DNA of 64,000 nt from Mycobacterium simiae (GCF_010727605.1 NZ_AP022568.1:3968001-4032000); one strand, 5' to 3'. Shown: positions 27,831 through 36,727, counted from the first letter of the stretch. The notes: generated from the letters alone by a model not told the origin. Made by a program: numbers and translations.

Positions 27831-29534
27831 GTGAAGACGGCGGGCGACGCCTGCCCCGAGCGGTTGCAGGCCCTAAGCATGTTCGCCTCCGCGCTGGCGG
27901 GGCGGCCGGTCGCAGTCGTGGACGCCCCACCGGGTGAACTGGCGTGGACGGATGGACACACGATCCACGTCGACACGGCCGGCCGGTCGCAGCTTGGCGC
28001 CCTCAAAGAGGTGGCCGTGCAGGCATCGTTGATCGAGGCCGGCAGTCTGAGCCCGGACGTCGTGGCCTCCCTGGTGCGGCACCCCAAACTGGCCAAGCGT
28101 TACCTGGCCGTGGAAGGCCACCGGGCGCTGGTTGCCAATGCCACTTTGTTACCAAGCATTTTGGCGACACTGGGTGACAGCGAGACGGCGAACCGCAGCG
28201 ATTCGCCCGGCATGTCGCTGCGCATCGCCGCCGCTAGGGCGACGCTGCAGGACCCGGTGCCGGAGTTCGGGGTGATCCGCCCGGCCAAGGTGATGGCCGC
28301 GTGCACCCGACGGGCCGAACAAAGCGACGCGGACAACGCCGGGCATGTGCCGCGGCGAAGCGGCGCATCCGAACTGGCGGAGCTCGACCACAGCGAGGCC
28401 GACGATTCCGACGACCCCGATTTGTTCACCAGTCCGGTCGGTGGCGGTGGCTTCATCGGCAAGTGGCTGGCGAAGATGCTGTCCTCGGCGCGCAAGACCG
28501 GTCGCGGCGGGGGGCCGCCCGGGGCGGATGCTCCCACCCATCGGACGAACTCGGGCAGCCATGGCACGGATGCCGTCTCGTCGCTGGCCTCGCTCTCGGC
28601 GGAGGACATCGACGATGGCAACACCGCGACAGACGGCGTGCGGTATCCGGAGTGGGACGCGGCGCGCAAGCGCTACCGGCCGGCCTGGTGCACGGTGCGG
28701 GAAGTCGAGCCCACCGTTCAACAAACCGCTACTGGGGCGATCGACGACGCCATCGGGCTGCGGCGGCCGCTGTCTCGGCTCGGGATGGGGCTGCACCGTC
28801 GGCACCGGCAGTCGCAGGGCGACGACATCGACGTCGACGCCGCGGTCGAGGCGCGCGTCGAGGTGCGGGCCGGATCGGCGCCCGACGAGGCGGTGTACCT
28901 GGACAGCCTGCGACGCCGCCGGGACTTGTCGGTGCTGTTGTTGCTCGACGTGTCGGGTTCGGCGGCCGAGCGCGGAACGGTCGGGCGCACGGTGCACGAA
29001 CAACAGCGTGCGGTGGTCGCCAGCCTCAGTGTTGCCCTGCACGACCTGGGTGACCGGGTGGCGCTGTATGCCTACTACTCGCAGGGGCGCGGGGCCGTGA
29101 CCATGGTGCCGGTGAAGCGCTTCGACGACCATCTCGACGCCCACATCATCAGGCGGTTGAACAGCTTGCAGCCCGGTGCCTACTCCCGCCTCGGCGCGGC
29201 GATCCGGCACGGCGCGTCGGTGTTGGAAAGCCGCGGCGGTACGTCGCGGCGGTTGCTGGTGGTGCTGTCGGATGGCCTCGCCTACGACCACGGATACGAG
29301 CGGGCATATGGCGCCGCGGATGCCCGCCGCGCGTTGACCGAGGCGCGGCGGCGGGGGACCGGCTGCGTGTGCCTGACGGTCGGCGCGGGCACCGACGCGG
29401 CCGCGCTGCGCCGGGCGTTCGGCAGCGCCGCGCACGCGACGATCGCCCGCCCGGATCAACTCGCCGGCGTGGTCGGACCGCTGTTTCAATCCGCTTTGCG
29501 CGCCGCGGAGGCGCGGCGAAGGATGAGCGCCTGA
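27831..29534 (+). CDS. VWA-domain protein, NorD/CoxE-like
   Basis: About 567 aa. The N-terminal 350 residues are helical with a Gly/Asp-rich low-complexity middle. From about residue 365 a von Willebrand A domain carries the metal-binding MIDAS motif DVSGS and later VVLSDG. Such proteins pair with NorQ/CbbQ-type AAA ATPases as chaperones that activate or insert metal into enzymes (NO reductase, Rubisco, CO dehydrogenase). The start is unsure: TTG 27771, GTG 27831 and ATG 27879 are possible; 27831 is chosen to keep the operator-like element outside the gene. Confidence 0.83.
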   Translation: MKTAGDACPERLQALSMFASALAGRPVAVVDAPPGELAWTDGHTIHVDTAGRSQLGALKEVAVQASLIEAGSLSPDVVASLVRHPKLAKRYLAVEGHRALVANATLLPSILATLGDSETANRSDSPGMSLRIAAARATLQDPVPEFGVIRPAKVMAACTRRAEQSDADNAGHVPRRSGASELAELDHSEADDSDDPDLFTSPVGGGGFIGKWLAKMLSSARKTGRGGGPPGADAPTHRTNSGSHGTDAVSSLASLSAEDIDDGNTATDGVRYPEWDAARKRYRPAWCTVREVEPTVQQTATGAIDDAIGLRRPLSRLGMGLHRRHRQSQGDDIDVDAAVEARVEVRAGSAPDEAVYLDSLRRRRDLSVLLLLDVSGSAAERGTVGRTVHEQQRAVVASLSVALHDLGDRVALYAYYSQGRGAVTMVPVKRFDDHLDAHIIRRLNSLQPGAYSRLGAAIRHGASVLESRGGTSRRLLVVLSDGLAYDHGYERAYGAADARRALTEARRRGTGCVCLTVGAGTDAAALRRAFGSAAHATIARPDQLAGVVGPLFQSALRAAEARRRMSA

Positions 29535-29616
29535 CGGCGCTGCGCCGCGCGGATACCCTGTCTCCGAATGTAGTTGGCGCGTCGGCAGCGAGACCGTACT
29601 CCGGCCACGGCCATAC

Positions 29617-29635
29617 TTGAAACAAACATCTGTTC
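29617..29635. promoter_or_regulatory. Shared operator-like element, copy upstream of the NorQ-like gene
   Basis: Read on the minus strand this is GAACAGATGTTTGTTTCAA, close to the element found upstream of the SDR and NorD-like genes. It lies in the 137-bp gap before the AAA ATPase. Confidence 0.5.
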
Positions 29636-29671
29636 CGGGTTAGGCTCCAAGAAATCGTGAGAAGGGACGCC

Positions 29672-30508
29672 ATGACGAGCGAGTCCGGGGTCGCTTGCCG
29701 TAACGGCACGGCGCCCGACAGCGGGGCACGGCCCTATTACCAGGAGATCGGCAGCGAAGAGGCGATCTTCAAGGCGGCCTACCGCCAAGGTCTGGCGCTG
29801 GTGCTGAAGGGCCCGACGGGCTGCGGCAAGACCCGGTTCGTCGAAGCGATGGCCCACGATCTGGGCCGGCCGCTGGTCACCGTGTCCTGCCATGACGACC
29901 TCACCACCGCGGACCTGGTCGGGCGGTACCTACTGCGCGGCGATGAGACGGTCTGGGTGGACGGTCCGCTTACCCGGGCGGTGCGCGAAGGCGCGATCTG
30001 CTACCTCGACGAAGTGGTGGAGGCGCGCCAGGACACCACCGTGGTATTGCATCCGCTCGCCGACCACCGGCGGCAGCTGCCGATCGAACGTCTCGGCGTC
30101 ACGCTGGACGCCGCACCGGGCTTCGGTCTGGTGGTGTCTTACAACCCCGGATACCAAAGCGTGCTCAAGGACCTCAAGGATTCCACCCGACAGCGGATGG
30201 TCGCGATCGAATTCTCTTTTCCCCCAGCCGATGTCGAAGAAATAATCGTGAGGCACGAATCGGGCGTGGACGCCGCCACCGCGGCTGAACTGGTGCGCTT
30301 CGGCCAGGCTATCCGCCGACTGGAAACCGGCGGCCTGCGGGAGGTCGCGTCGACCCGCGTCCTGATCGCCGCGGGCAGGTTGGTGGCCGAGGGCCTGAGG
30401 ATGCACGAGGCGGCCCGAGCGGCGATCGCGGGACCGCTCACCGACGACGTGGCGGTCGGGCGGGCGTTGAACGAGATGGTCGAGGTTTACCTGGGCGCAG
30501 GCGGATAG
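29672..30508 (+). CDS. AAA ATPase, MoxR/NorQ/CbbQ type
   Basis: A 278-aa ATPase with Walker A GPTGCGKTRF (near residue 47), the pore or lid segment TADLVGRYLLRGDETVWVDG, Walker B ICYLDEVVEAR and the sensor VVSYNPGYQS. These are the marks of NorQ/CbbQ proteins, which form hexamers and remodel a metalloenzyme with a VWA partner, here the gene just upstream. The ATG at 29672 follows GAGAAGGGA; a GTG at 29657 is less likely. No NO reductase, Rubisco or CO dehydrogenase lies nearby, so the client is unknown. Confidence 0.9.
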   Translation: MTSESGVACRNGTAPDSGARPYYQEIGSEEAIFKAAYRQGLALVLKGPTGCGKTRFVEAMAHDLGRPLVTVSCHDDLTTADLVGRYLLRGDETVWVDGPLTRAVREGAICYLDEVVEARQDTTVVLHPLADHRRQLPIERLGVTLDAAPGFGLVVSYNPGYQSVLKDLKDSTRQRMVAIEFSFPPADVEEIIVRHESGVDAATAAELVRFGQAIRRLETGGLREVASTRVLIAAGRLVAEGLRMHEAARAAIAGPLTDDVAVGRALNEMVEVYLGAGG

Positions 30509-30555
30509 AGGATTGACGCTCTACACCGCCGCGGATACCGTCTGAGCATCGTCCT

Positions 30556-30572
30556 GAACAAATATTAGGTCA
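30556..30572. promoter_or_regulatory. Shared operator-like element, copy upstream of the AveC/P450 operon
   Basis: GAACAAATATTAGGTCA matches the copy at 27801 at 15 of 17 positions and lies 42 bp before the ATG of the first gene of the four-gene operon. Confidence 0.6.
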
Positions 30573-30614
30573 GTCGCGGAGCAGTCCGAATACGCGTGTC
30601 GTCCGGGAGGTCAG

Positions 30615-31733
30615 ATGTCCTACGAAAGCACCGCCGAGCCGATCAAGGTCGGCTACCTGATGGACTTCAAGCTCCCGCCGGGGTTCCCCGAAGATCTATT
30701 CGCCTCGTTCACCCAGACCTTCGACCTGATCTTCGAAGAGGCGCTAGCCAACGGTCTGATGGACCGGGCCGTGCAGATGATCTACCGCGAGGTGGAGGGT
30801 CTGCCCAAGGGTTCGGTCAAGGCCGTAATCGATGCCTACGGCGAGCTCGTCGACGAGGGCTGCTTGGTGGTCTTCGGTCCTAACATCACCGACAACTGCG
30901 TGCCGTTACGCGAAGCGATCGAGGAACGGTTCAAGGTGCCCGCGATCAGCGTCACCGGCACCGACGACTGGCTGGGCGAGTGGACATTCGCCTTTCCGCA
31001 GGGATCCATGACCGACGAGCCGATCTTCATCGCGGACCTGATTGCCAAACGCGGACTCGCCGAAATCGGGGTGCTGGTCGAACAGAGCCTGATCGGCGAG
31101 ACTTACCTGAAGAATCTCCGAAGTGCCTGTCGCCGCAAGGGAATTCGAATCGTGGCCGAGGCAGCGATCGCCCAGACCGCGCAAGACGTCAACGAGGCCG
31201 TCCGCACGCTGCACGAAGCCAAGGCGGAAGCCATCGTGCACCTGGGATTCGGGTTCGGCATCGTCTTCGTCAACCCCGCCCTGGAAGCCGTCGGCTGGGA
31301 CCCGCCCCGCTTCACCACCACCGCCTTCCAGAACGCCTGGGTGAACCCGATCATGTGGAACGCCTTCATGGGCTGGACTGGGGTCGACCAGTACGACGAG
31401 GCGAACCGGACCGGCCAGGATTTCCTCGATGCCTACGCGCAGAAGTACGACGGCAGTCGCCCCGAATTCTGCGTGACGGTGGTCAACCGCGATGTCGCCG
31501 CGACCTTGGTGCGTGCGTTTACCGACGCCCACCCGTTGAGTCCGCGCGGGGTCAAGGAGGCGCTGGAGCGGGTCAAGATGATGCCCGCCGCGTCCGGGGC
31601 CCCCGGCACCCGAGTGTCGTTCGGCAAGTGGACCCGGCGGGCCTGGATGGGCGCTGGCTACCTGGTGGCCCGCACCCTCGACGCCGACGGCGTCAATTCG
31701 CACCTGGTGGATCGCTTCGGAACGGAAGACTGA
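30615..31733 (+). CDS. Periplasmic-binding-fold (type 1) protein without a signal peptide
   Basis: A 372-aa protein like ABC-transporter substrate-binding proteins of the Leu/Ile/Val type (KVGYLMDFKLPPGFPEDLF, VVFGPNITDNCVPLREA, DVNEAVRTLHEAKAEAIVHLG). The N-terminus has no hydrophobic signal or lipobox, so it should stay in the cytosol. No permease or ATPase gene is near, so it is unlikely to be a transporter part; it may bind a ligand for the enzymes of the operon or act as a sensor. Its stop overlaps the start of the AveC-type gene (TGATG). Confidence 0.82.
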   Translation: MSYESTAEPIKVGYLMDFKLPPGFPEDLFASFTQTFDLIFEEALANGLMDRAVQMIYREVEGLPKGSVKAVIDAYGELVDEGCLVVFGPNITDNCVPLREAIEERFKVPAISVTGTDDWLGEWTFAFPQGSMTDEPIFIADLIAKRGLAEIGVLVEQSLIGETYLKNLRSACRRKGIRIVAEAAIAQTAQDVNEAVRTLHEAKAEAIVHLGFGFGIVFVNPALEAVGWDPPRFTTTAFQNAWVNPIMWNAFMGWTGVDQYDEANRTGQDFLDAYAQKYDGSRPEFCVTVVNRDVAATLVRAFTDAHPLSPRGVKEALERVKMMPAASGAPGTRVSFGKWTRRAWMGAGYLVARTLDADGVNSHLVDRFGTED

Positions 31734-32881
31734 TGTCCACGGATCAATCGCTACCCCCGAAGCTGGCCGAAAGGTCCACGCAACCCGGTACCAAGCGCGG
31801 CTGGGGCGGCTGGATCGCCGGCGCCGCTCTGGCGGCGTTCGCGCTCTTGTTCATCGCGAATTGCCGTGTCGCCCTTGGTCCGCGGGTGGCAAACCCGAAT
31901 GTGCAGGGTCGCCCGCGTCCGGTGCGGTTCATCTTCGGGCTGGATTACATCAGCTTCCTGCACATCTCGACCGTGATCATGCTGCTGGTGCTGATCGTCG
32001 TGTTCATCCGCGGCTGGCGGCGCAACCCGGGCAGCCCGGTAATGCTGATGTTCTTGTGCACCACCCTGATCGTGTGGCAGGACCCGATCATGAACTGGGC
32101 GCCGTTCGCGGTGTACAACCCCGACCTCATTCACTGGCCGGAGTCCTGGCCGTTGGTGTCGCTGTCGCCGACAGTCGAACCGTTCGTCGTATTCGGTTAC
32201 GTCACTTTCTATTTCGGGCCGTACTTCCCGGCGGTCTGGATCCTGCGCAAACTACAGGCCAAATACGGCCCCGAAAGCTTCGTCTCGCGACACCCGCTGA
32301 TCAGCCTAGGTGCCCTGACGTGTGCCATCGGCTTCGTCTTCGACGCGTGGCTGGAGATCCAGCTGGTCCACATGGGGATGTACATCTACTCTCAGGTCAT
32401 TCCCTGGGGTTCGGTCTTCACCGGCACCACATTCCAATTCCCGTTGATCTGGGAGTCGTTCTCGGTCACCTTCGTGATGGTGCCCGCGGCGATCCTGTGT
32501 TACCGCGACGACACCGGTAAATCGGTGGCCGAAAAGCTGGCCGCCAAAGCCAAGATTTTCCCCGGCCGCCCGGTGCTGGGCACCTTCCTGGTGATGTTCG
32601 CAATCATCAACGTGTCGTATTTCGCTTACGGCGCCTGGTTCTGGGTCATCAAGGTCAGCCACGCGGCCACCTCGGTCGCTTGCCCGTGGCCCTATCCGGA
32701 AGCTAAAGTCTATGATCCGCAAGGGTATTACGAGAGGGCCGGTGCGCTCGGGCCATACTCGGTCGGCATCTGGTCGACCTGGGCGAGCGGGGAACCCAAC
32801 GGCCGGCCCCATGTCGAGGCTCCGCCGCCCGGTGAGGGCCCCTGCGCCGTACCGGACCACAACGCGAGCGCGCATGGCTGA
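31733..32881 (+). CDS. AveC-type (spirocyclase-like) integral membrane protein
   Basis: A 382-aa protein with about seven hydrophobic segments (for example IAGAALAAFALLFIANC near residues 30-45 and ISTVIMLLVLIVVFI near 85), and conserved-looking WQDPIMNW and FDAWLEIQLVHMGMY stretches. It resembles the AveC family, whose founding member takes part in spiroketal formation in avermectin; most mycobacterial members are uncharacterised. It is translationally linked to the genes on both sides, so its substrate should be that of the SDR and P450. Confidence 0.78.
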   Translation: MSTDQSLPPKLAERSTQPGTKRGWGGWIAGAALAAFALLFIANCRVALGPRVANPNVQGRPRPVRFIFGLDYISFLHISTVIMLLVLIVVFIRGWRRNPGSPVMLMFLCTTLIVWQDPIMNWAPFAVYNPDLIHWPESWPLVSLSPTVEPFVVFGYVTFYFGPYFPAVWILRKLQAKYGPESFVSRHPLISLGALTCAIGFVFDAWLEIQLVHMGMYIYSQVIPWGSVFTGTTFQFPLIWESFSVTFVMVPAAILCYRDDTGKSVAEKLAAKAKIFPGRPVLGTFLVMFAIINVSYFAYGAWFWVIKVSHAATSVACPWPYPEAKVYDPQGYYERAGALGPYSVGIWSTWASGEPNGRPHVEAPPPGEGPCAVPDHNASAHG

Positions 32882-33866
32882 GCCGCGCGCCGTGGTCATC
32901 ACCGGTGCCTCCCGCGGGTTGGGGTTCGCCTCGGCGGTGCGGCTGTATCGCGAGGGGTGGCGCGTGGTCGCCGCGATGCGCACGCCCGAGCAGGGGATGC
33001 CAGCGCTGCGGCGGGCCGTGGGGGCCGCCGAGAACGACGACAGGCTGGTCGGCGTGCAGCTCGACCTGCTGGACCCGGCGTCGATCACGGCGGCGGCCAA
33101 GGCGATCGGGGAAGCGGCCGGCGCGCCGTACGCCGTGGTACACAACGCTGGAATATCCGCGGCCGGGATGGTCGAAGAGACCGACCCGGCACTGTGGCAG
33201 AAGATGTTCGCCACCAGCGTCTTCGGCCCGGTCGAACTCACCAAGGCGCTGTTGCCGTCCATGCGGGCGGCGGGTGAGGGCCGGATCGTGCTCGTCGCGA
33301 GCACGGCCGGGGTGCGCGGGCAACCGGGCACCGCGCCCTATTCGGCCGCCAAAGGCGCGATGGAGCGCTGGGGTGAATCGTTGGCTTGCGAGATCGCCCC
33401 GTTCGGCCTCGGTGTCACCATCTTGGTGTCGGGCACTTACGACACCGAAATCATCACCGACGCAGGCACTATCGACGATCGAAACTTCGAGGGACCATAC
33501 GCGCGGCTGCACACCACCATGAACAGTCGCGGCCGATTCGCGATGAAGATGGCCCGGCCACCCGAGCGATTCACCGACGGTTTGGTGAAGGCGCTAGGCG
33601 ACGAGGCGCCGTTCCGGCGCCGCGGGGTCGGGCCGGATGCGGCCATGCTGCTAGCGGTCAACCGCTTGCTGCCGGCCGCCGGAATGCACCACATGTCGCG
33701 GACGGTGCTGGGCATACCCAGGCAGGGATCGATGCGCGACGGAGCGTGGCCGCTGACGACCGCTCAAAAGGCGATGGTACTGGCCGCACGTGTTCTTCCG
33801 CAGCCGGTGCTGCAGCGCCTGGCCGTACTGGCGGCGCGGCGGCAGCAGGGCAGTAAAGGGGACTGA
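32874..33866 (+). CDS. SDR oxidoreductase in the AveC/P450 operon
   Basis: A 330-aa classical SDR with TGASRGLGFASAVRL, HNAGISAAG, the Ser in VASTAGVRG and Tyr-x3-Lys in YSAAKGAME. The long C-terminus (after residue 250) is like that of SDRs acting on retinoid or steroid-like alcohols. Its ATG lies inside the AveC-type gene (8-base overlap), and the P450 follows after 10 bp. Confidence 0.88.
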   Translation: MAEPRAVVITGASRGLGFASAVRLYREGWRVVAAMRTPEQGMPALRRAVGAAENDDRLVGVQLDLLDPASITAAAKAIGEAAGAPYAVVHNAGISAAGMVEETDPALWQKMFATSVFGPVELTKALLPSMRAAGEGRIVLVASTAGVRGQPGTAPYSAAKGAMERWGESLACEIAPFGLGVTILVSGTYDTEIITDAGTIDDRNFEGPYARLHTTMNSRGRFAMKMARPPERFTDGLVKALGDEAPFRRRGVGPDAAMLLAVNRLLPAAGMHHMSRTVLGIPRQGSMRDGAWPLTTAQKAMVLAARVLPQPVLQRLAVLAARRQQGSKGD

Positions 33867-33876
33867 GAGGTTAAGC

Positions 33877-35097
33877 ATGGAACAGCTTTTCGACGACCTG
33901 GAGGACTTCGGCGCATTCGACGACGCCATCTCCGGTGACGTACGCGACCCGTACACCGAACTGGCCCGACTGCGCCGCGAGGAACCGGTGCAACGACTGG
34001 AGACCTCGGGCGCGCTGCCGCACGAGGAATCGTTGCCGATGTTCATCGTGTATCGCTACGAGGACGTCCAGCAGATGCTGCGCGACAACGAAACGTTCTC
34101 CTCGTCGGCGGTGATCGCCGCGTTCGGACCGGTGCTGGGGGAGCGCGTGATGCTCGGTATGGACGAACCGTTTCACGGTAGGCTGCGCTCGCTGGTGTCA
34201 AAAGCATTCTCGCAGAAGTCATTAGCCCGTTGGCAGGACGAGCTGGTAGGCCGGGTGGCCAACAGCTTGATCGACAAGTTCGCCCCTAACGGCAAGGCGG
34301 ATCTGGTCAAGGAGTTCACCTTCGACTACCCGAGCCAGATCATCGCCGGGTTGTTGGGCCTGCCGGAGCAGGATTACCCGCAGTTCCAGCGGTGGTCGAT
34401 CTCGCTGCTGAGCTGGTTGATGAATCCCGAACGGGGGCTGGCGGCCTCGGCAGCCCTGGGTGCCTATTTCGCCCCGATACTGCAGGCCCGCCGCGCCGAG
34501 CCCAAGGACGATTTGATCTCCGCGCTCGGCGCCGCCGAGATCGACGGGGGCAAGCTCGCCGACGAAGAGATTTTCTCGTTCCTGCGGCTACTGCTGCCGG
34601 CGGGCGTGGAGACGACGTATCGGGCGCTGGGCAGCCTGCTGCTCGGGTTGCTGTCGGACCCCGCGCAGTTGGACGCCGTCCGCGCGGACCGCTCGCTGCT
34701 GCCGCAGGTCATCGAGGAAGGGGTGCGATGGGAACCGCCCCTGCTGACCATCACCCGGGTGGCCACCCGCGACACCGAACTTGGCGGCGTGCCGATTCCG
34801 GCCGGGGCGACGGTGATGCCAATGCTGGGTTCGGCGAACCGCCAAGAGGACCGCTGGGCCGATCCGGACACGTTCAACATCCACCGACCGGCCAAGGCGA
34901 ATCTGGGCTGGGGGCACGGCGTGCACGTCTGCCTCGGCATGCATCTGGCGCGCCTCGAGATGCGCACCGCGATCAACCTGTTGTTGGACCGGCTGCCGAA
35001 TCTGCGGCTGGATCCCGACGGGGACGACCCGCACATCCGCGGGCAGGTGTTCCGGTCGCCGACATCGGTCCCGGTGCTGTTCGATGCCCAGCGATAG
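33877..35097 (+). CDS. Cytochrome P450
   Basis: A 406-aa P450 with the I-helix motif AGVETT, the ExxR pair in EEGVRWEPP and the haem-binding loop GWGHGVHVCLG with the cysteine ligand. The phenylalanine that usually starts the haem signature is Leu-Gly here. It is the last gene of the four-gene operon. The likely reaction is hydroxylation of a hydrophobic substrate, which the SDR and the downstream aldehyde dehydrogenase could oxidise further; this is inference from gene order. The CYP family was not assigned. Confidence 0.93.
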   Translation: MEQLFDDLEDFGAFDDAISGDVRDPYTELARLRREEPVQRLETSGALPHEESLPMFIVYRYEDVQQMLRDNETFSSSAVIAAFGPVLGERVMLGMDEPFHGRLRSLVSKAFSQKSLARWQDELVGRVANSLIDKFAPNGKADLVKEFTFDYPSQIIAGLLGLPEQDYPQFQRWSISLLSWLMNPERGLAASAALGAYFAPILQARRAEPKDDLISALGAAEIDGGKLADEEIFSFLRLLLPAGVETTYRALGSLLLGLLSDPAQLDAVRADRSLLPQVIEEGVRWEPPLLTITRVATRDTELGGVPIPAGATVMPMLGSANRQEDRWADPDTFNIHRPAKANLGWGHGVHVCLGMHLARLEMRTAINLLLDRLPNLRLDPDGDDPHIRGQVFRSPTSVPVLFDAQR

Positions 35098-35210
35098 TCC
35101 GCCGCCGGCGCCGATCCGGCGTGCGGTAATCGCACGTCAAGGGCCTCGTGGGCGGAGCAGGGTTGTCAATCGGCTAGTTTCCAGTAAGGCTCTCCGCAGG
35201 GACGAGTAAC

Positions 35211-35226
35211 AACAGATCGATTGTCA
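35211..35226. promoter_or_regulatory. Possible shared operator-like element upstream of the aldehyde dehydrogenase
   Basis: AACAGATCGATTGTCA matches 12 of 16 positions of the element seen at 27801 and lies 17 bp before the dehydrogenase ATG. It is the weakest copy. Confidence 0.3.
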
Positions 35227-35242
35227 GGAGAGCTGAACAGAT

Positions 35243-36727
35243 ATGGCTGACACTGTAAAGGTCCGGTTCGAGCCGAAGATGATGATCGACGGCAAGCTCG
35301 TCGACGGCCAGGCCGGCACCTTCACCAACATCAACCCGGCCACCGAGGAGCAGCTCGGTGAGGTCGCCGACGCGTCCAAGGAGGACATGCACCGGGCGAT
35401 CGACGCCGCCCGGCGGGCCTTCGACGAGACCGACTGGTCGACCAACAAGGAGCTGCGCAAGCGCTGCCTGCTGCAGCTGCACGATGCGATCGAAGAGGAG
35501 AAGGAGGAGCTGCGCGAGGAGTTGATCCTGGAGGTCGGCTCGCCCAGGGCCATCACGTTCGGACCCCAACTCGACGCTCCGCTGGAGGACGGCCTGAAGT
35601 ACCCCGCGCGGCTGATCGACGAGTACGCCTGGGAGACGGACCTGGGGGACAAGGTGATCAGCCTGACCGGCACGCTGACCACGCGCAAGGTGTGGCGCGA
35701 GCCCGTCGGCGTGGTCGGCGCGATCGTGCCGTGGAACTTCCCCTTCGAAGTCACCCTCAACAAGCTGGGCCAGGCCCTGGGCACCGGCAACACCGTGGTG
35801 CTGAAGCCGGCACCCAACACGCCGTTCAACGCAACGCGGCTGGGTCGGCTGATTGCCGAAAAGACCGACATTCCAGCCGGTGTCGTCAATGTCGTCACCG
35901 CCTCGGATCATTTCGTGGGTGAAGAGCTGACGCTGTCGCCAAAGGTTGACCTGATTTCGTTCACCGGCTCTACGGTGGTCGGCAAGCGGATCATGGAGAA
36001 GGGCGCCGCCACCATGAAGCGGTTGTTCCTAGAGCTCGGCGGCAAATCGGCCACCATCGTGCTCGAGGATGCCGACTTCGGCACGGCCTGCATGGTTGGC
36101 ATCGCGCCGTGCATGCACGCCGGCCAGGGTTGCGCGAACCCGACGCGGCTGCTGTTGCCGCGATCCCGCTACGACGAGGGCGTGGAGATCCTCAAGAACA
36201 TCTACGACAACGTCACGTGCGGCGACCCGCAGGACCCCGCCACGCTGTGTGGCCCGGTGATCTCGCAGCGGCAGTACGACCGGGTGATGGGCTACATCCG
36301 CAAGGGTGTCGAGGAGGGTGCCACCGCGTTGGTCGGTGGTCCCGACGCCCCGACCGGCTTCGACAAGGGGTATTACGTCCGGCCAACGCTTTTCGTCAAC
36401 GTCGACAACAAGATGACGATCGCGCAGGAGGAGATCTTCGGCCCGGTGCTGTCGGTGATTCCGTTCGACGACGAGGAGGACGCGATCCGAATCGCCAACG
36501 ACAGCGTGTACGGGTTGGCGGGCAACGTGTTTGCCGGTTCCCTGGAGCGTGCGCTGTCGGTGACCCGCCGGATCAAGGCCGGCTTCATGGGCGTCAACGG
36601 CGGTGCCCCCTACGGTGCCGACACCCCGTTCGGGGGTTACAAGGAGAGCGGTGTGGGACGCCAGAACGGTGTCGCCGGATTCGACCAGTACACCGAGATC
36701 AAGTCCGTGGCCTACCCCGCGGTCTAG
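35243..36727 (+). CDS. NAD(P)-dependent aldehyde dehydrogenase
   Basis: A 494-aa enzyme with the ALDH fold. The oxyanion Asn lies in VPWNFPFEVTLNK, the general-base Glu in LELGGKSATIV, the nucleophilic Cys in HAGQGCANPTRLL, and the late motif EEIFGPVLSVIPF is intact. It oxidises an aldehyde to an acid. A good GGAGAG site precedes the ATG. It follows the P450 by 145 bp and could complete an alcohol-to-acid oxidation started by P450 and SDR. Confidence 0.92.
   Translation: MADTVKVRFEPKMMIDGKLVDGQAGTFTNINPATEEQLGEVADASKEDMHRAIDAARRAFDETDWSTNKELRKRCLLQLHDAIEEEKEELREELILEVGSPRAITFGPQLDAPLEDGLKYPARLIDEYAWETDLGDKVISLTGTLTTRKVWREPVGVVGAIVPWNFPFEVTLNKLGQALGTGNTVVLKPAPNTPFNATRLGRLIAEKTDIPAGVVNVVTASDHFVGEELTLSPKVDLISFTGSTVVGKRIMEKGAATMKRLFLELGGKSATIVLEDADFGTACMVGIAPCMHAGQGCANPTRLLLPRSRYDEGVEILKNIYDNVTCGDPQDPATLCGPVISQRQYDRVMGYIRKGVEEGATALVGGPDAPTGFDKGYYVRPTLFVNVDNKMTIAQEEIFGPVLSVIPFDDEEDAIRIANDSVYGLAGNVFAGSLERALSVTRRIKAGFMGVNGGAPYGADTPFGGYKESGVGRQNGVAGFDQYTEIKSVAYPAV

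Noticed and set aside
35235..35244. GAACAGATAT at the aldehyde dehydrogenase start
   Set aside because: It matches the left half of the shared element exactly, but overlaps the start codon and lacks the right half, so it was not counted as a copy.
35961..35978. Third copy of the CTCTACGGTGG repeat inside the aldehyde dehydrogenase gene
   Set aside because: It encodes the conserved cofactor-binding segment FTGSTVVGK and matches only part of the promoter repeat, so it is coincidental.
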